Under the pieces are notes generated by a model that was not told the DNA's origin, did not search any database, and saw nothing but the letters and a program-made list of their open reading frames with translations. Position numbers and translations under genes: made by a program. From Vibrio casei (GTDB lineage Bacteria; Pseudomonadota; Gammaproteobacteria; Enterobacterales; Vibrionaceae): a stretch of 64,000 bases of DNA. The stretch is taken from assembly GCF_002218025.2 (NCBI RefSeq), contig NZ_AP018680.1, positions 1,364,001-1,428,000 of the forward strand. The letters run 5' to 3'. Shown here piece by piece: positions 9,144-17,477 of this stretch (positions are counted from its first letter, which is position 1; the number at the start of each line of letters is the position of its first letter).

Positions 9144-9360
9144 GTTTTCTCTCTTTAAAATTTATAATGACATCATAACCAAGACTATCATGCAGGTTTT
9201 AAACTGAAAATAACAACATTGATGGTGAAAAATTGTAATTGATGTGTTTGTTACCGATATGATTTTATTGTTACCCTCGCAGCATTTTATGCAATAAGTG
9301 GCGTATGTATGTCCATGTAATAAATTTAATCTACATATATCGCAATTTAAGTTTATTCAT

Positions 9361-10245
9361 ATGCACGTTAAAAAAATATCGCCTTCAATATTAGTGGCAG
9401 GATTAACATTAACTACCATCACTGCAGCGTCAGAAACACGATTAAAACCAGATGTAGTAGCTTCTTCTAGCAGCTCAATATTATTGCCATTAGCCAATGA
9501 ATTTAAAGACAATATTTCACTACAAGACTACTGGTACAGTGAAAAATATGATGGTATTCGAGCCTATTGGAATGGTGACATGTTTTATACTCGACAAGGC
9601 AAACCGATTGTTGCACCGCATTGGTTTATAGAATCAATGCCTAGTATCGCATTAGACGGTGAGCTGTGGGCTGGTCGAGGCCAATTTAATCATGTACAAA
9701 AAACCGTTTTAGATACTAAGCCAAATACAGAAGACTGGAAGAATATACAATTTATGGTTTTTGATCTTGCTAGCAGTCGTGAGCGCTATGCAACTCGCTA
9801 CATGGATTTAAAATCGCTATTACATGGAATGAAATCAATCAATATTCAACTGGTTAAGCAATATCCTATTTCTTCTCATTCGGAACTGGACAAAGTGCTC
9901 GATACCATTGAACACAGCAATGGGGAAGGCATTATGTTGCGAAATATCCATAGTCTTTTTCTATCGGGTAGAAGTGATGATTTACTGAAAGTTAAATCTT
10001 ACGAAGATGATGAAGCTATTGTCATTGGTTACAAATCAGGAAATGGAAAATACAAAGGCAAAGTTGGATCTTTATGGGTGAAGTGGAAAGAGGGAAAAAC
10101 ATTTTATCTTGGATCTGGGCTTAGCGATCAATTGCGAGAAGACCCTCCCGCTTTAGGTAGCGTTGTGAATTTTCGATTTAATGGACTGACTCATACCGGC
10201 TTACCAAGATTTGCTCGATTCACTAAGCAAAGAACCGATATATAA
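9361..10245 (+). CDS. ligE: exported ATP-dependent DNA ligase (Lig E type)
   Basis: A minimal ATP-dependent ligase: nucleotidyltransferase domain plus OB-fold, no other domains. Motif I is EKYDGIRA with the adenylated Lys at residue 62, motif IV is GEGIMLRN, and motif V is LLKVKSYEDDEAIV. I chose the ATG at 9361 because it begins a typical signal peptide (MHVKK, then a hydrophobic core, cut near residue 23). A frame start at 9298 would bury that signal. Lig E proteins in other proteobacteria are periplasmic and linked to extracellular DNA or DNA uptake. It is a single gene. Confidence 0.88.
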   Translation: MHVKKISPSILVAGLTLTTITAASETRLKPDVVASSSSSILLPLANEFKDNISLQDYWYSEKYDGIRAYWNGDMFYTRQGKPIVAPHWFIESMPSIALDGELWAGRGQFNHVQKTVLDTKPNTEDWKNIQFMVFDLASSRERYATRYMDLKSLLHGMKSINIQLVKQYPISSHSELDKVLDTIEHSNGEGIMLRNIHSLFLSGRSDDLLKVKSYEDDEAIVIGYKSGNGKYKGKVGSLWVKWKEGKTFYLGSGLSDQLREDPPALGSVVNFRFNGLTHTGLPRFARFTKQRTDI

Positions 10246-10289
10246 TAGCCATGATTAATTTTATTTACAAATAAAGATCGATACAAATA

Positions 10290-10319
10290 ATAAAGGCTCG
10301 AATCGCTCGAGCCTTTATA
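10290..10319. terminator. bidirectional terminator between ligE and norM
   Basis: A 12-bp stem (ATAAAGGCTCGA with its complement) and a short loop, flanked by A- and T-rich sides. It serves the two convergent genes. Confidence 0.8.
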
Positions 10320-10355
10320 GATAGAGGGAATATCTTTTAAGTTTGCTCCGTTAAT

Positions 10356-11729
10356 TTATCGACCAGCGAACTCCAACTGAACTTCATCGGTTTGTTTATG
10401 TAACCAATAGAGGCGGACAGAAAGCAGAATAGCGGCCATGGTTAAACCTAGAATAATCCCAATCCAAAAACCATCGACTCCCATGGCTTTGTCTGTAACC
10501 CAATCTGTCATACCAAGAATATAACCAACTGGCATACCAACTATCCAGTATGAAAATAGGGTACGGCTTAGTATCGAATTCATGTCTTTATAGCCACGCA
10601 AAGCACCTGCAGCAACTACTTGAATGGCATCACTACATTGATAAACGGCTGCCATAAATAAAAGGTGCAATGCTATTTGCAATACTTCTTTGTTGTCTGT
10701 GTATAGCTCAATGATGTGTTCACGGAAAATAATCGTTAATGCGGCTGTCATTAACGCCGTCACAAACGCGACAATTAACCCAACATGAGAAGATATTTTT
10801 GCTCCATCGACATTATGCTCACCTAATTGGTGACCTACACGGATACTTACGGCTGCAGCAATACTCATTGGTAGCATAAATACCATGGAAGCAAAGTTAA
10901 TGGCCACTTGGTGAGCAGCAACGACAATAGGGCCAAGAGGTGCTATAAGAAGGGCAACAACGGCAAATAAAGTCACTTCAAAAAAGATAGAGGCCGCAAT
11001 TGGAAAACCAAGGCGAAATAAGCGTGTTAATGAATGCAAATTAGGTTTATGGAACTCGGTAAAGATATGAATATTCTTGAATCTTTTTGCTGTGATGACA
11101 TAGCCAAGCATACATAGAAACATAACCCAATACACAATAGCCGTTGCAACACCACACCCCACAGCCCCTAGCTCTGGCATTCCGAATTTACCGTATACGA
11201 AAATCCAGTTCAAAGGAACGTTTAATCCAAGCCCAATAAAGCCCAAAATCATGGCAGGTTTGGTTAAAGATAGACCATCAGAAAGGCAGCGTAATGTTTG
11301 AAATAGCAAAAAAGCAGGCACAGCAAAGATCATTGAAAACATGTAACCGTTTGTTTTGGCTGCCATCACTGGCTCTATCTTCATCATCGACAAAATATGC
11401 TGAGTTTGAGATAACACTAGCACAATGGGGATCGCTACGAGAAAAGACAAGTAAAAGCCTTGCTGAATTTCATGAGCAATTCGGGTTTGACGCCCCGAGC
11501 CATTCAATTGAGCAACGACGGGAACTAACGCCAACAATAAGCCTATTCCAAATAAAATTGAAGGTAGCCATATACTTGAAGCAACCGCAACAGCGGCCAT
11601 ATCTGTCGCACTTACGCCGCCAGCCATTACGGTATCTACAAATCCCATACCCGTTTGTGCGACAGAGGCAAGTAAAACTGGGGTCGCTAACTTAACGAGA
11701 ATAGAACTTTCTTTACGATAACGATGCAC
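10356..11729 (-). CDS. norM: MATE-family multidrug/Na+ antiporter
   Basis: A 12-helix inner-membrane exporter of cationic drugs, driven by sodium or proton gradients. It matches Vibrio NorM throughout: VQ-type start region HRYRKESSILVKLATPVL, then TGMGFVDTVMAGG, NWIFVYGKFG, VAAHQVAINFASMVFMLP and AAGALRGYKD. I place the start at the GTG at 11729, giving 457 residues, because an AGGAG ribosome site sits five bases upstream. The longer frame begins at a TTG inside that ribosome site. Confidence 0.93.
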   Translation of the reverse strand: MHRYRKESSILVKLATPVLLASVAQTGMGFVDTVMAGGVSATDMAAVAVASSIWLPSILFGIGLLLALVPVVAQLNGSGRQTRIAHEIQQGFYLSFLVAIPIVLVLSQTQHILSMMKIEPVMAAKTNGYMFSMIFAVPAFLLFQTLRCLSDGLSLTKPAMILGFIGLGLNVPLNWIFVYGKFGMPELGAVGCGVATAIVYWVMFLCMLGYVITAKRFKNIHIFTEFHKPNLHSLTRLFRLGFPIAASIFFEVTLFAVVALLIAPLGPIVVAAHQVAINFASMVFMLPMSIAAAVSIRVGHQLGEHNVDGAKISSHVGLIVAFVTALMTAALTIIFREHIIELYTDNKEVLQIALHLLFMAAVYQCSDAIQVVAAGALRGYKDMNSILSRTLFSYWIVGMPVGYILGMTDWVTDKAMGVDGFWIGIILGLTMAAILLSVRLYWLHKQTDEVQLEFAGR

Positions 11730-11807
11730 ACATTCTCCTAACAACGTTAAAATTTAGAAGTAGATTATAGCGATTACTTTTATTATAGCGATATAAATAA
11801 TATAGAA

Positions 11808-11834
11808 TAAAAAAGCCCCATGAACAGGGGCTTA
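11808..11834 (-). terminator. terminator after the zinc-ribbon gene
   Basis: A 7-bp GC-rich stem (AAGCCCC with GGGGCTT) followed by six T on the minus strand. Confidence 0.8.
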
Positions 11835-11860
11835 GAAACAGTAAGGTTAACGAACAACCT

Positions 11861-12058
11861 TTAAAAAATTGAATGGTCTTCAGCACCTATGGTTAATTTC
11901 ACATGAGAGTCGTCGATTTTAAGCTCTAAGTGAATAGCATGACGACATGCGGGACAGTCATCATAAAAATCTTGATTCCCAATGGATGAGTCGACTGTCA
12001 TTCCTATTTGATGCCCGCAATGCGGACAAGGGGCTCTTTTTTCCGTGTATTTTATCAT
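11861..12058 (-). CDS. small CPxCG cysteine-rich zinc-ribbon protein
   Basis: A 65-residue protein with two CxxC pairs, CPHC at 11-14 and CPAC at 35-38, the pattern of the CPXCG family (zinc-ribbon proteins of unknown function common in Vibrio). The ATG at 12058 follows a GAGGGA ribosome site; a GTG four codons upstream overlaps that site and is less likely. The acidic tail (LKIDDSH) has no recognised motif. Confidence 0.75.
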   Translation of the reverse strand: MIKYTEKRAPCPHCGHQIGMTVDSSIGNQDFYDDCPACRHAIHLELKIDDSHVKLTIGAEDHSIF

Positions 12059-12388
12059 TGCTTCCCTCACTATACGTCCCGTGTAAAGCCTTATGAACTA
12101 CAAAATTAAGTTGAATGAAAATAATATTTTGGCTTACATTCATCATAACCCTACAAGTTAGTTCATGATTGAAATTAAGCGAAAAGATTGAATTAGAGCA
12201 AACTTATAAGATGAATTGATGATTTTTATTTGATGCTTATTGGTAAATTAATCAATAGATGATTGAGATTCAAATCTCAATCGCATTGCTTATGATTTTA
12301 ATGTAAGAATAGTATTTTATTATCATTTTTATATGACTGAAATCTCAGTTTTAAGCGTTGTTAATTAAATTGATAAATTAACTATGAG
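12059..12388. other. AT-rich intergenic region
   Basis: 330 bases with the promoter of the zinc-ribbon gene at its left. Near 12261-12282 is an imperfect palindrome (GATTGAGAT, short centre, ATCTCAATC) without a T-run. No open frame is credible. Confidence 0.5.
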
Positions 12389-13252
12389 TTATAAATCAAG
12401 TTGGCTGATTTTATCTAAGCATTGCACTAAGTAGTCGCCGCCAAGCTCATTACAACGGCAAAGTAAATAATATAACTGGTAAACATGCTTACGATTGGCA
12501 TATCCCTCTGTAATTGGATAAACACGGTTATAACCCTTAAAAAATTCATCATCTAAGTCAGTGAATGCTTCAATAATAGCAATATCACATTCTCTATCTC
12601 CCCAATAACTAGATGGGTCGTAACTGATCGCTCCAGAAACTGATAATGCATAATTATTAGATGTTAAATTGCCATGAAGTAAAGCCGGTTTTGGGGAATG
12701 TGCACCTAAAGTTTGCTTAACGAGCTCGACAGTTTGATCAATATCTCCAAGATCTAATCCTTTTTCTTTGAGTAATTGAAGCTGCCAACCTATTCGGTAT
12801 TCGGCAAAGAAAAATCCCCAATGCTTATGCCAAGCATTAGGTTGAAGGTTCAAACCTACGTAGGTATCAGCATCATAGCCATATTCTTTTTGTTCTCCCC
12901 ATTGATGTAGCATGGCGAGCTGTTGGCCAAAATCAAATGCATCTTTTGGTTCAGCTAAAGGTTTTGTCGGTAAATAATTGAGAACTAAAAAAGCATGAGT
13001 TTTGGTCATACCGCAAGTCACCGGTTGGGGAACTCGGATAGTACTGGTGGACAACAAGGTAGATAAATTATCAATTTCGGATTCGAATTTAGAAAAAAAC
13101 TCACGGTCATTCACTTTTACAAAATAACGTTCTTCACCATCCGAAATCATGTAACAAGTATTACAATCCCCGTCACTTAAACGTTCTTTTTCTCGAATAA
13201 TAAAATCAAATGCAAGAACTTCTGATAACTGTTGAGCGATAGCATGCCACAT
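12389..13252 (-). CDS. fructosamine-kinase-family phosphotransferase (YniA-like)
   Basis: A 287-residue protein with the aminoglycoside-phosphotransferase-like fold of the fructosamine/ketosamine-3-kinase family. Lys46 in YFVKV fits the ATP-binding Lys, and YDPSSYWGDRECD (211-223) fits the metal-binding block. The catalytic loop, normally HGDLWSGN, reads HGNLTSNN at 193-200, so the usual catalytic Asp is Asn195. It may be inactive on the classical substrate, or the family branch may work differently. The start has a GGAGG ribosome site seven bases upstream. Confidence 0.82.
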   Translation of the reverse strand: MWHAIAQQLSEVLAFDFIIREKERLSDGDCNTCYMISDGEERYFVKVNDREFFSKFESEIDNLSTLLSTSTIRVPQPVTCGMTKTHAFLVLNYLPTKPLAEPKDAFDFGQQLAMLHQWGEQKEYGYDADTYVGLNLQPNAWHKHWGFFFAEYRIGWQLQLLKEKGLDLGDIDQTVELVKQTLGAHSPKPALLHGNLTSNNYALSVSGAISYDPSSYWGDRECDIAIIEAFTDLDDEFFKGYNRVYPITEGYANRKHVYQLYYLLCRCNELGGDYLVQCLDKISQLDL

Positions 13253-13401
13253 ATAGCCTCCAGACCTTTACCATTTATCAGTTCATGACATTAGCTTAGC
13301 TTAACTTTCAAATTAGAGAACTATTTCGCAAAAATAACTTTAACCTATAAGGCGTTAACACTATTAATATAGTCTGTGATATCAATAACGCTTTTAGCTG
13401 G

Positions 13402-13890
13402 TTAGATATTTGGATTCACTCGTCTGAACTGCCAGAATTTATCAGCCCAGTAAGGATTATCTAAACGGGAGATAATAACTCCTTTAGATGTTGAAGCATG
13501 CATAAACTCTTTATTACCTAAGTACAGGCCAACATGGCGCTGGTTCCATCCCGTTTTGAAAAAAACGAGATCGCCAAAGGTCGCTTTTTCTTCACTGATA
13601 TATTTGCCTTGCTTGCTTTGTAATTCAGTAGAACGAGGTAAATGCAATTGGTACACTGTAGACATGGCAACTTGCATAAAAGCGGAACAATCAATGCCTT
13701 TTTTACTTGCGCCGCCAAATTGATAAGGGACACCTTCCCAAGATTGGTATAACTCGCTTACTTCCTGCTGTTCTTCTTGCATGAGAGGGGACTGTGTTGG
13801 TGTTGTAAGCGCTAACGGTATTTGAGGTTGGGAGGCGCAGCCAACCAGGAAACTGGATATGAAAATAAAAAATAGAGATGTCTTTTTCAT
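13402..13890 (-). CDS. NlpC/P60-family lipoprotein, cell-wall endopeptidase
   Basis: A 162-residue outer-membrane lipoprotein. The lipobox LVGC puts the acylated Cys at 18. The NlpC/P60 domain follows with catalytic Cys68 in GIDCSAF, His119 in RHVGLYLG and a third polar residue, His131. Family members (Spr/MepS, NlpC) cut D,D- or gamma-D-Glu-DAP bonds in peptidoglycan peptides. Substrate not decided. It looks like a single-gene unit. Confidence 0.88.
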   Translation of the reverse strand: MKKTSLFFIFISSFLVGCASQPQIPLALTTPTQSPLMQEEQQEVSELYQSWEGVPYQFGGASKKGIDCSAFMQVAMSTVYQLHLPRSTELQSKQGKYISEEKATFGDLVFFKTGWNQRHVGLYLGNKEFMHASTSKGVIISRLDNPYWADKFWQFRRVNPNI

Positions 13891-14154
13891 AAACGAAAGC
13901 GCCTAAAAATCATGAATTCATCACCTTTATAATCGATGATAGACGATTACTCAAGGTCATCGGTGTGATAGTAAAGGATGTTTTACATAAAGTTAAAGTT
14001 TCTATTACGTGCAAAATGAAAAAAGTCATTGATTTATAAATGAGCAAACAGATTTTACTCATAAGTAACTTCGTCGCTAATCACAGTTTGCGCAATCAGT
14101 TTGTGGATAATGCTTTTAGTTTTATTTTTAATTTAGATGTTGTGGAGAATAGGG

Positions 14155-15078
14155 ATGTATTACGGTTTTGATGTTGGTGGTACCAAAATTGAGTTTGGTG
14201 CATTTAACGATAAGTTAGAACGTATGGCAACGGAACGAGTGCCAACACCTGGTGATGATTATCAAGCTTTGCTTCATGCTTTACATGCGCTAGTCAATAA
14301 ATACGATAGTGAATTTGGCATTAAGGGGACAATTGGTATTGGTATTCCTGGGATGGAAAGTGTTGATGATGGGGCCGTTTTAACCTCGAACGTTCCAGCA
14401 GCAAAAGGTAAAAAACTTCGTGACGATTTAGAAGCATTAGTTGGTCGCCCTGTTAGAGTCGAAAATGATGCCAACTGTTTCGCTTTGTCAGAGGCTTGGG
14501 ATGAAGAGCATCAAGGCAAAGAATCGATATTAGGGTTAATTCTAGGGACTGGATTTGGTGGTGGCATTGTTATTAATGGCCATGTGGTATCAGGCCGAAG
14601 TCATGTTGCTGGTGAAATAGGGCATACACGTATGCCGATTGATGGTTGGTTTTATTTAAATGACAGCAAAGAAGGAATTAATGCGCCTTTATTTGACTGT
14701 GGTTGTGATAAAAAAGGCTGCATTGATAATTACCTTTCAGGTCGAGGCTTCGAGCAGTTATACCAACATTATTATGGTGAACACATAAAAGCGATCGATA
14801 TAATTACCAACCATCAGAGCGGTGAAGAGAAAGCGGTTGAACACGTTGATCGATTCATGGAGCTTCTTGCGATTTGTTTAGGGAATATTTTTACTGCCTT
14901 TGATCCTAATGTGGTAGTTCTTGGCGGTGGTTTATCCAATTTCGATTTAATTTACGAAGAAATGCCAAAACGAATTCCAAAGTATCTGCTTTCCGTTGGA
15001 AAAATACCTACGATTTTAAAAGCCAAACACGGTGACTCTGGTGGTGTACGAGGTGCTGCTTTTTTGAATATTAATTAA
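14155..15078 (+). CDS. nagK: N-acetyl-D-glucosamine kinase
   Basis: A ROK-family sugar kinase of 307 residues that phosphorylates GlcNAc recovered from chitin or peptidoglycan. It has the N-terminal phosphate loop DVGGTK (6-11), GIGIPGM, the catalytic Asp in [25 protein letters not shown] with the zinc His, and the CGCDKKGC zinc cysteines. It agrees with E. coli NagK over the whole length. I chose the ATG at 14155 (MYYGFD), which matches that protein; an ATG 18 bases upstream adds MLWRIG. Confidence 0.94.
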   Translation: MYYGFDVGGTKIEFGAFNDKLERMATERVPTPGDDYQALLHALHALVNKYDSEFGIKGTIGIGIPGMESVDDGAVLTSNVPAAKGKKLRDDLEALVGRPVRVENDANCFALSEAWDEEHQGKESILGLILGTGFGGGIVINGHVVSGRSHVAGEIGHTRMPIDGWFYLNDSKEGINAPLFDCGCDKKGCIDNYLSGRGFEQLYQHYYGEHIKAIDIITNHQSGEEKAVEHVDRFMELLAICLGNIFTAFDPNVVVLGGGLSNFDLIYEEMPKRIPKYLLSVGKIPTILKAKHGDSGGVRGAAFLNIN

Positions 15079-15097
15079 ATAGTATCAGAGTTATAGG

Positions 15098-15131
15098 TAA
15101 AAGGGCTCATTGTAAAGTGAGCCCTTTTTAT
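15098..15131. terminator. bidirectional terminator after nagK
   Basis: An 11-bp stem (AAAAGGGCTCA with TGAGCCCTTTT), an 8-nt loop and a T-run. It also sits at the 3' end of the facing DUF2960 gene. Confidence 0.85.
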
Positions 15132-15156
15132 TATTCATATTTACTATGTATATTGG

Positions 15157-15426
15157 TCATGATTTCTTTTTTTGGCCTATCCCAATATTTTCCTTCGGTA
15201 TTAATGTTATCTTACCAAATCCTAGCTTTTTAAAATGCGCATCTCGATACTCACGCACGGTTTTAGTATCTGAAATGGCTTCAATTGATTGCTCCATTTT
15301 CAAGTAATCGCGAATATCAATACCTTCATGAGATGCAACCGCCTCATGGATGGAATGAAAATCACGATAGCTGAACGGTAGTGTCTTTTGTTCGTCTTTA
15401 TATGTGTAAACGATGGTGCGAGACAT
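15157..15426 (-). CDS. DUF2960-like small protein
   Basis: An 89-residue soluble, charged protein resembling the Vibrionaceae DUF2960 family (MSRTIVYTY start, SYRDFHSIHEAVA, MEQSIEAISD, REYRDAHFKKLGF). Function is unknown. I chose the ATG at 15426; the longer frame starts at a weak codon and adds a hydrophobic piece not typical of the family. A strong terminator-like hairpin lies 15-46 bases upstream of the start. Confidence 0.7.
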   Translation of the reverse strand: MSRTIVYTYKDEQKTLPFSYRDFHSIHEAVASHEGIDIRDYLKMEQSIEAISDTKTVREYRDAHFKKLGFGKITLIPKENIGIGQKKKS

Positions 15427-15440
15427 AAAAATATTCCAAT

Positions 15441-15472
15441 AAAAAACAGTAGCAAGCAAATACTACTGTTTT
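15441..15472 (-). terminator. terminator at the end of the MscS operon
   Basis: A 10-bp perfect stem (AAAACAGTAG with CTACTGTTTT), a 10-nt loop and a run of six T on the minus strand. It separates the MscS operon from the DUF2960 gene, which starts only 15 bases further on. Confidence 0.8.
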
Positions 15473-15526
15473 AAAGAGCCAATAGGATAATTATACCTTT
15501 TAATACACAAATATCACGAAGAAACT

Positions 15527-16420
15527 CTATGGCTGCATAGTGGTACGAACGGCAATCATAGGCGGATGGATATTATTTTTTCTAAACTCTTTCATTACTC
15601 GTAAGGTAATATCAGTCTCAAATAATTTTTCATACGCTGTATCCACAACATAAGCTTTACACGTAAGCTTTATGGCAAGGTAGTTATCAGCAATATCTTG
15701 GCTAACCAATACTACGACAGGTTTAGGTAAGTGGATGTAACGGCTTGAAGAGGCGGCTTCTTGAATTAAATTACGAGCTAAGTCAATATCTTGATCCATG
15801 CCAATATAAAAGGGGATAACGCACTGCATATCAAGTGCACCATAGTTCCCACTCATCGTGACTTCACTTAAAAATTTATTATTGGGAATGGTAATGATGT
15901 CATCTGTCGGTGTTCTCATCCGGACAGAACGCAATCCAATTGTGATTATATCTCCATAGTTACCTTCAAAAGTGACGCGGTCACCAACTTGAAATGGACG
16001 ATCAATCATAACGGTTAAACCCGCAATAAAAGACGCTGCAAGGTCTTTCAATGCAAAGCCTATCGAAACTGCTAATGTTCCTCCAATTAAAGTAAGAATT
16101 TGATCATTTATTCTAAAGCTGACCATAAAAACAACAAGGCCCGCGCTCATATAAACAAAAAATTGAAAGAAAGATTGAAGCTTTTGGAGCACCATTCGGT
16201 ATTGCACAAATTGGGAGCTAAAGGTTTCAACTAACTTATTGGTGAAACGTAATAAAATCCAAGAAGCTAAAATGATCACAAAAGAAAATACAACACCACC
16301 CCAGCGAATAAGGCTGGTAAATTGACTGATATTTTCTAAGTGAGCTGAGGTGTCTTCAACGCTGGCAAAGACATTGATGCTAAATGTTATGAGCAATAAA
16401 AAGGATAAAATCTTTTTCAT
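15527..16420 (-). CDS. MscS-family mechanosensitive channel
   Basis: A 297-residue small-conductance channel. It has a signal peptide (about 1-19), then three membrane helices. The third is the Gly/Ala-rich pore helix GGTLAVSIGFALKDLAASF, running into the beta-domain motif DRPFQVGDRVTFEG and PNNKFLSEV. The signal peptide before a periplasmic N-terminus differs from E. coli MscS. It is last of three closely packed genes: one base separates it from the ATPase-like gene, so the two products may act together. Confidence 0.88.
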   Translation of the reverse strand: MKKILSFLLLITFSINVFASVEDTSAHLENISQFTSLIRWGGVVFSFVIILASWILLRFTNKLVETFSSQFVQYRMVLQKLQSFFQFFVYMSAGLVVFMVSFRINDQILTLIGGTLAVSIGFALKDLAASFIAGLTVMIDRPFQVGDRVTFEGNYGDIITIGLRSVRMRTPTDDIITIPNNKFLSEVTMSGNYGALDMQCVIPFYIGMDQDIDLARNLIQEAASSSRYIHLPKPVVVLVSQDIADNYLAIKLTCKAYVVDTAYEKLFETDITLRVMKEFRKNNIHPPMIAVRTTMQP

Positions 16421-16421
16421 A

Positions 16422-17477
16422 TTATTTTACCAATAAATGTTGGCGGTGTAAGGCATTGGTAATGAAACGATACCAATGTTCTGAAATTCTTGCTTTATCT
16501 CCGGTCCACTCAATGTACCCACGGCTTTCAAAATAACGTAGGGTACCAATCACCTCAGGAATGGTGAGTTGGGTACATTCAGATAGATCTTCAGGGGTCG
16601 ACATCTCTAGTTGAACAATAGAGCGTAATATAGCAAGCATTGGTTTCGGCATTTTTTCCAATTCATCAGCTTGAGGCGCTTGGAACAAACGCACCACCAC
16701 TTTTTCGGTTTTTTGATCACGGCGTAAAGAGAGCCTGAAGAAGCGAAGCGCAACGGTTGGATTTCCATCAGCATAATGCCAAAGTATTCGATAGAAACCT
16801 CGTTGGGCACGTTCTTCTTCTGATACATCATCTTGATCCCATTGCTTTGGTAAAGAAAGGTCATCAAAGGATACTGGATTATCAACATTTTGGTTTAATC
16901 GAGAGTTTAATAGCTCGGAAATTTGTGCTTCAGACCAACGAGGCATAAAAGTGACCAAATCAAACAATAAGCGTTCACCTCTTGCTCTATCGACAAAACG
17001 CCAGCTTGATTTCTCTATGGCTAATAAGATTCTATGGTTCTTTTTAGAGCGTCGCATTAAATTGGTAAATTTCATTAATCCAGTAAGACCGCCAACCATA
17101 GGTTTGACTAAACGTTGGGCATTATCAACGGCAATAAGATAATTGACTTCACTTTTACGAAGGTAAGCCAGTACTTGTATATCGCTAGCTTGTGCATCTA
17201 ACCCTATTTGAACCGCAAGTTCTGATACTAAGTCAGAATATCCAGAATTTGGGCAATTCAAGTAAATAGCTTCAGCATTGTTCACACGATATAGTATTTG
17301 CTTTACTAGGGTTGTGGTGCCAATACCACGCTCTCCAGAAACGACACACATGGCTGGGCTGTCAGATAAAATGTAGCGGGATAACTCTTTAATTTCTTCC
17401 GTCGCATACCCAATTAATGCACTATCTTCTTTGCCCGGTAAAACATAGTTATATATGTCATCACCTTTCAATTTCAC
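16422..17477 (-). CDS. AAA-like ATPase with altered Walker motifs and C-terminal winged helix
   Basis: A 351-residue cytoplasmic protein. The P-loop region reads GERGIGTT at residues 48-55. The place of the invariant Lys is Thr54, confirmed at codon level (ACC). The Walker B strand YLIAVDNAQ has Asp118 followed by Asn where AAA+ proteins have Glu. The last 80 residues (STPEDLSECTQLTIPEVIGTL onward) look like a winged-helix. It may bind nucleotide without hydrolysis, or not bind it. The GTG start shares its G with the TAG stop of the gene before. No characterised homologue is known to me. Confidence 0.65.
   Translation of the reverse strand: MKLKGDDIYNYVLPGKEDSALIGYATEEIKELSRYILSDSPAMCVVSGERGIGTTTLVKQILYRVNNAEAIYLNCPNSGYSDLVSELAVQIGLDAQASDIQVLAYLRKSEVNYLIAVDNAQRLVKPMVGGLTGLMKFTNLMRRSKKNHRILLAIEKSSWRFVDRARGERLLFDLVTFMPRWSEAQISELLNSRLNQNVDNPVSFDDLSLPKQWDQDDVSEEERAQRGFYRILWHYADGNPTVALRFFRLSLRRDQKTEKVVVRLFQAPQADELEKMPKPMLAILRSIVQLEMSTPEDLSECTQLTIPEVIGTLRYFESRGYIEWTGDKARISEHWYRFITNALHRQHLLVK

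Noticed and set aside
9298..9360. N-terminal extension of the DNA ligase
   Set aside because: It would hide a good signal peptide and has no ribosome site.
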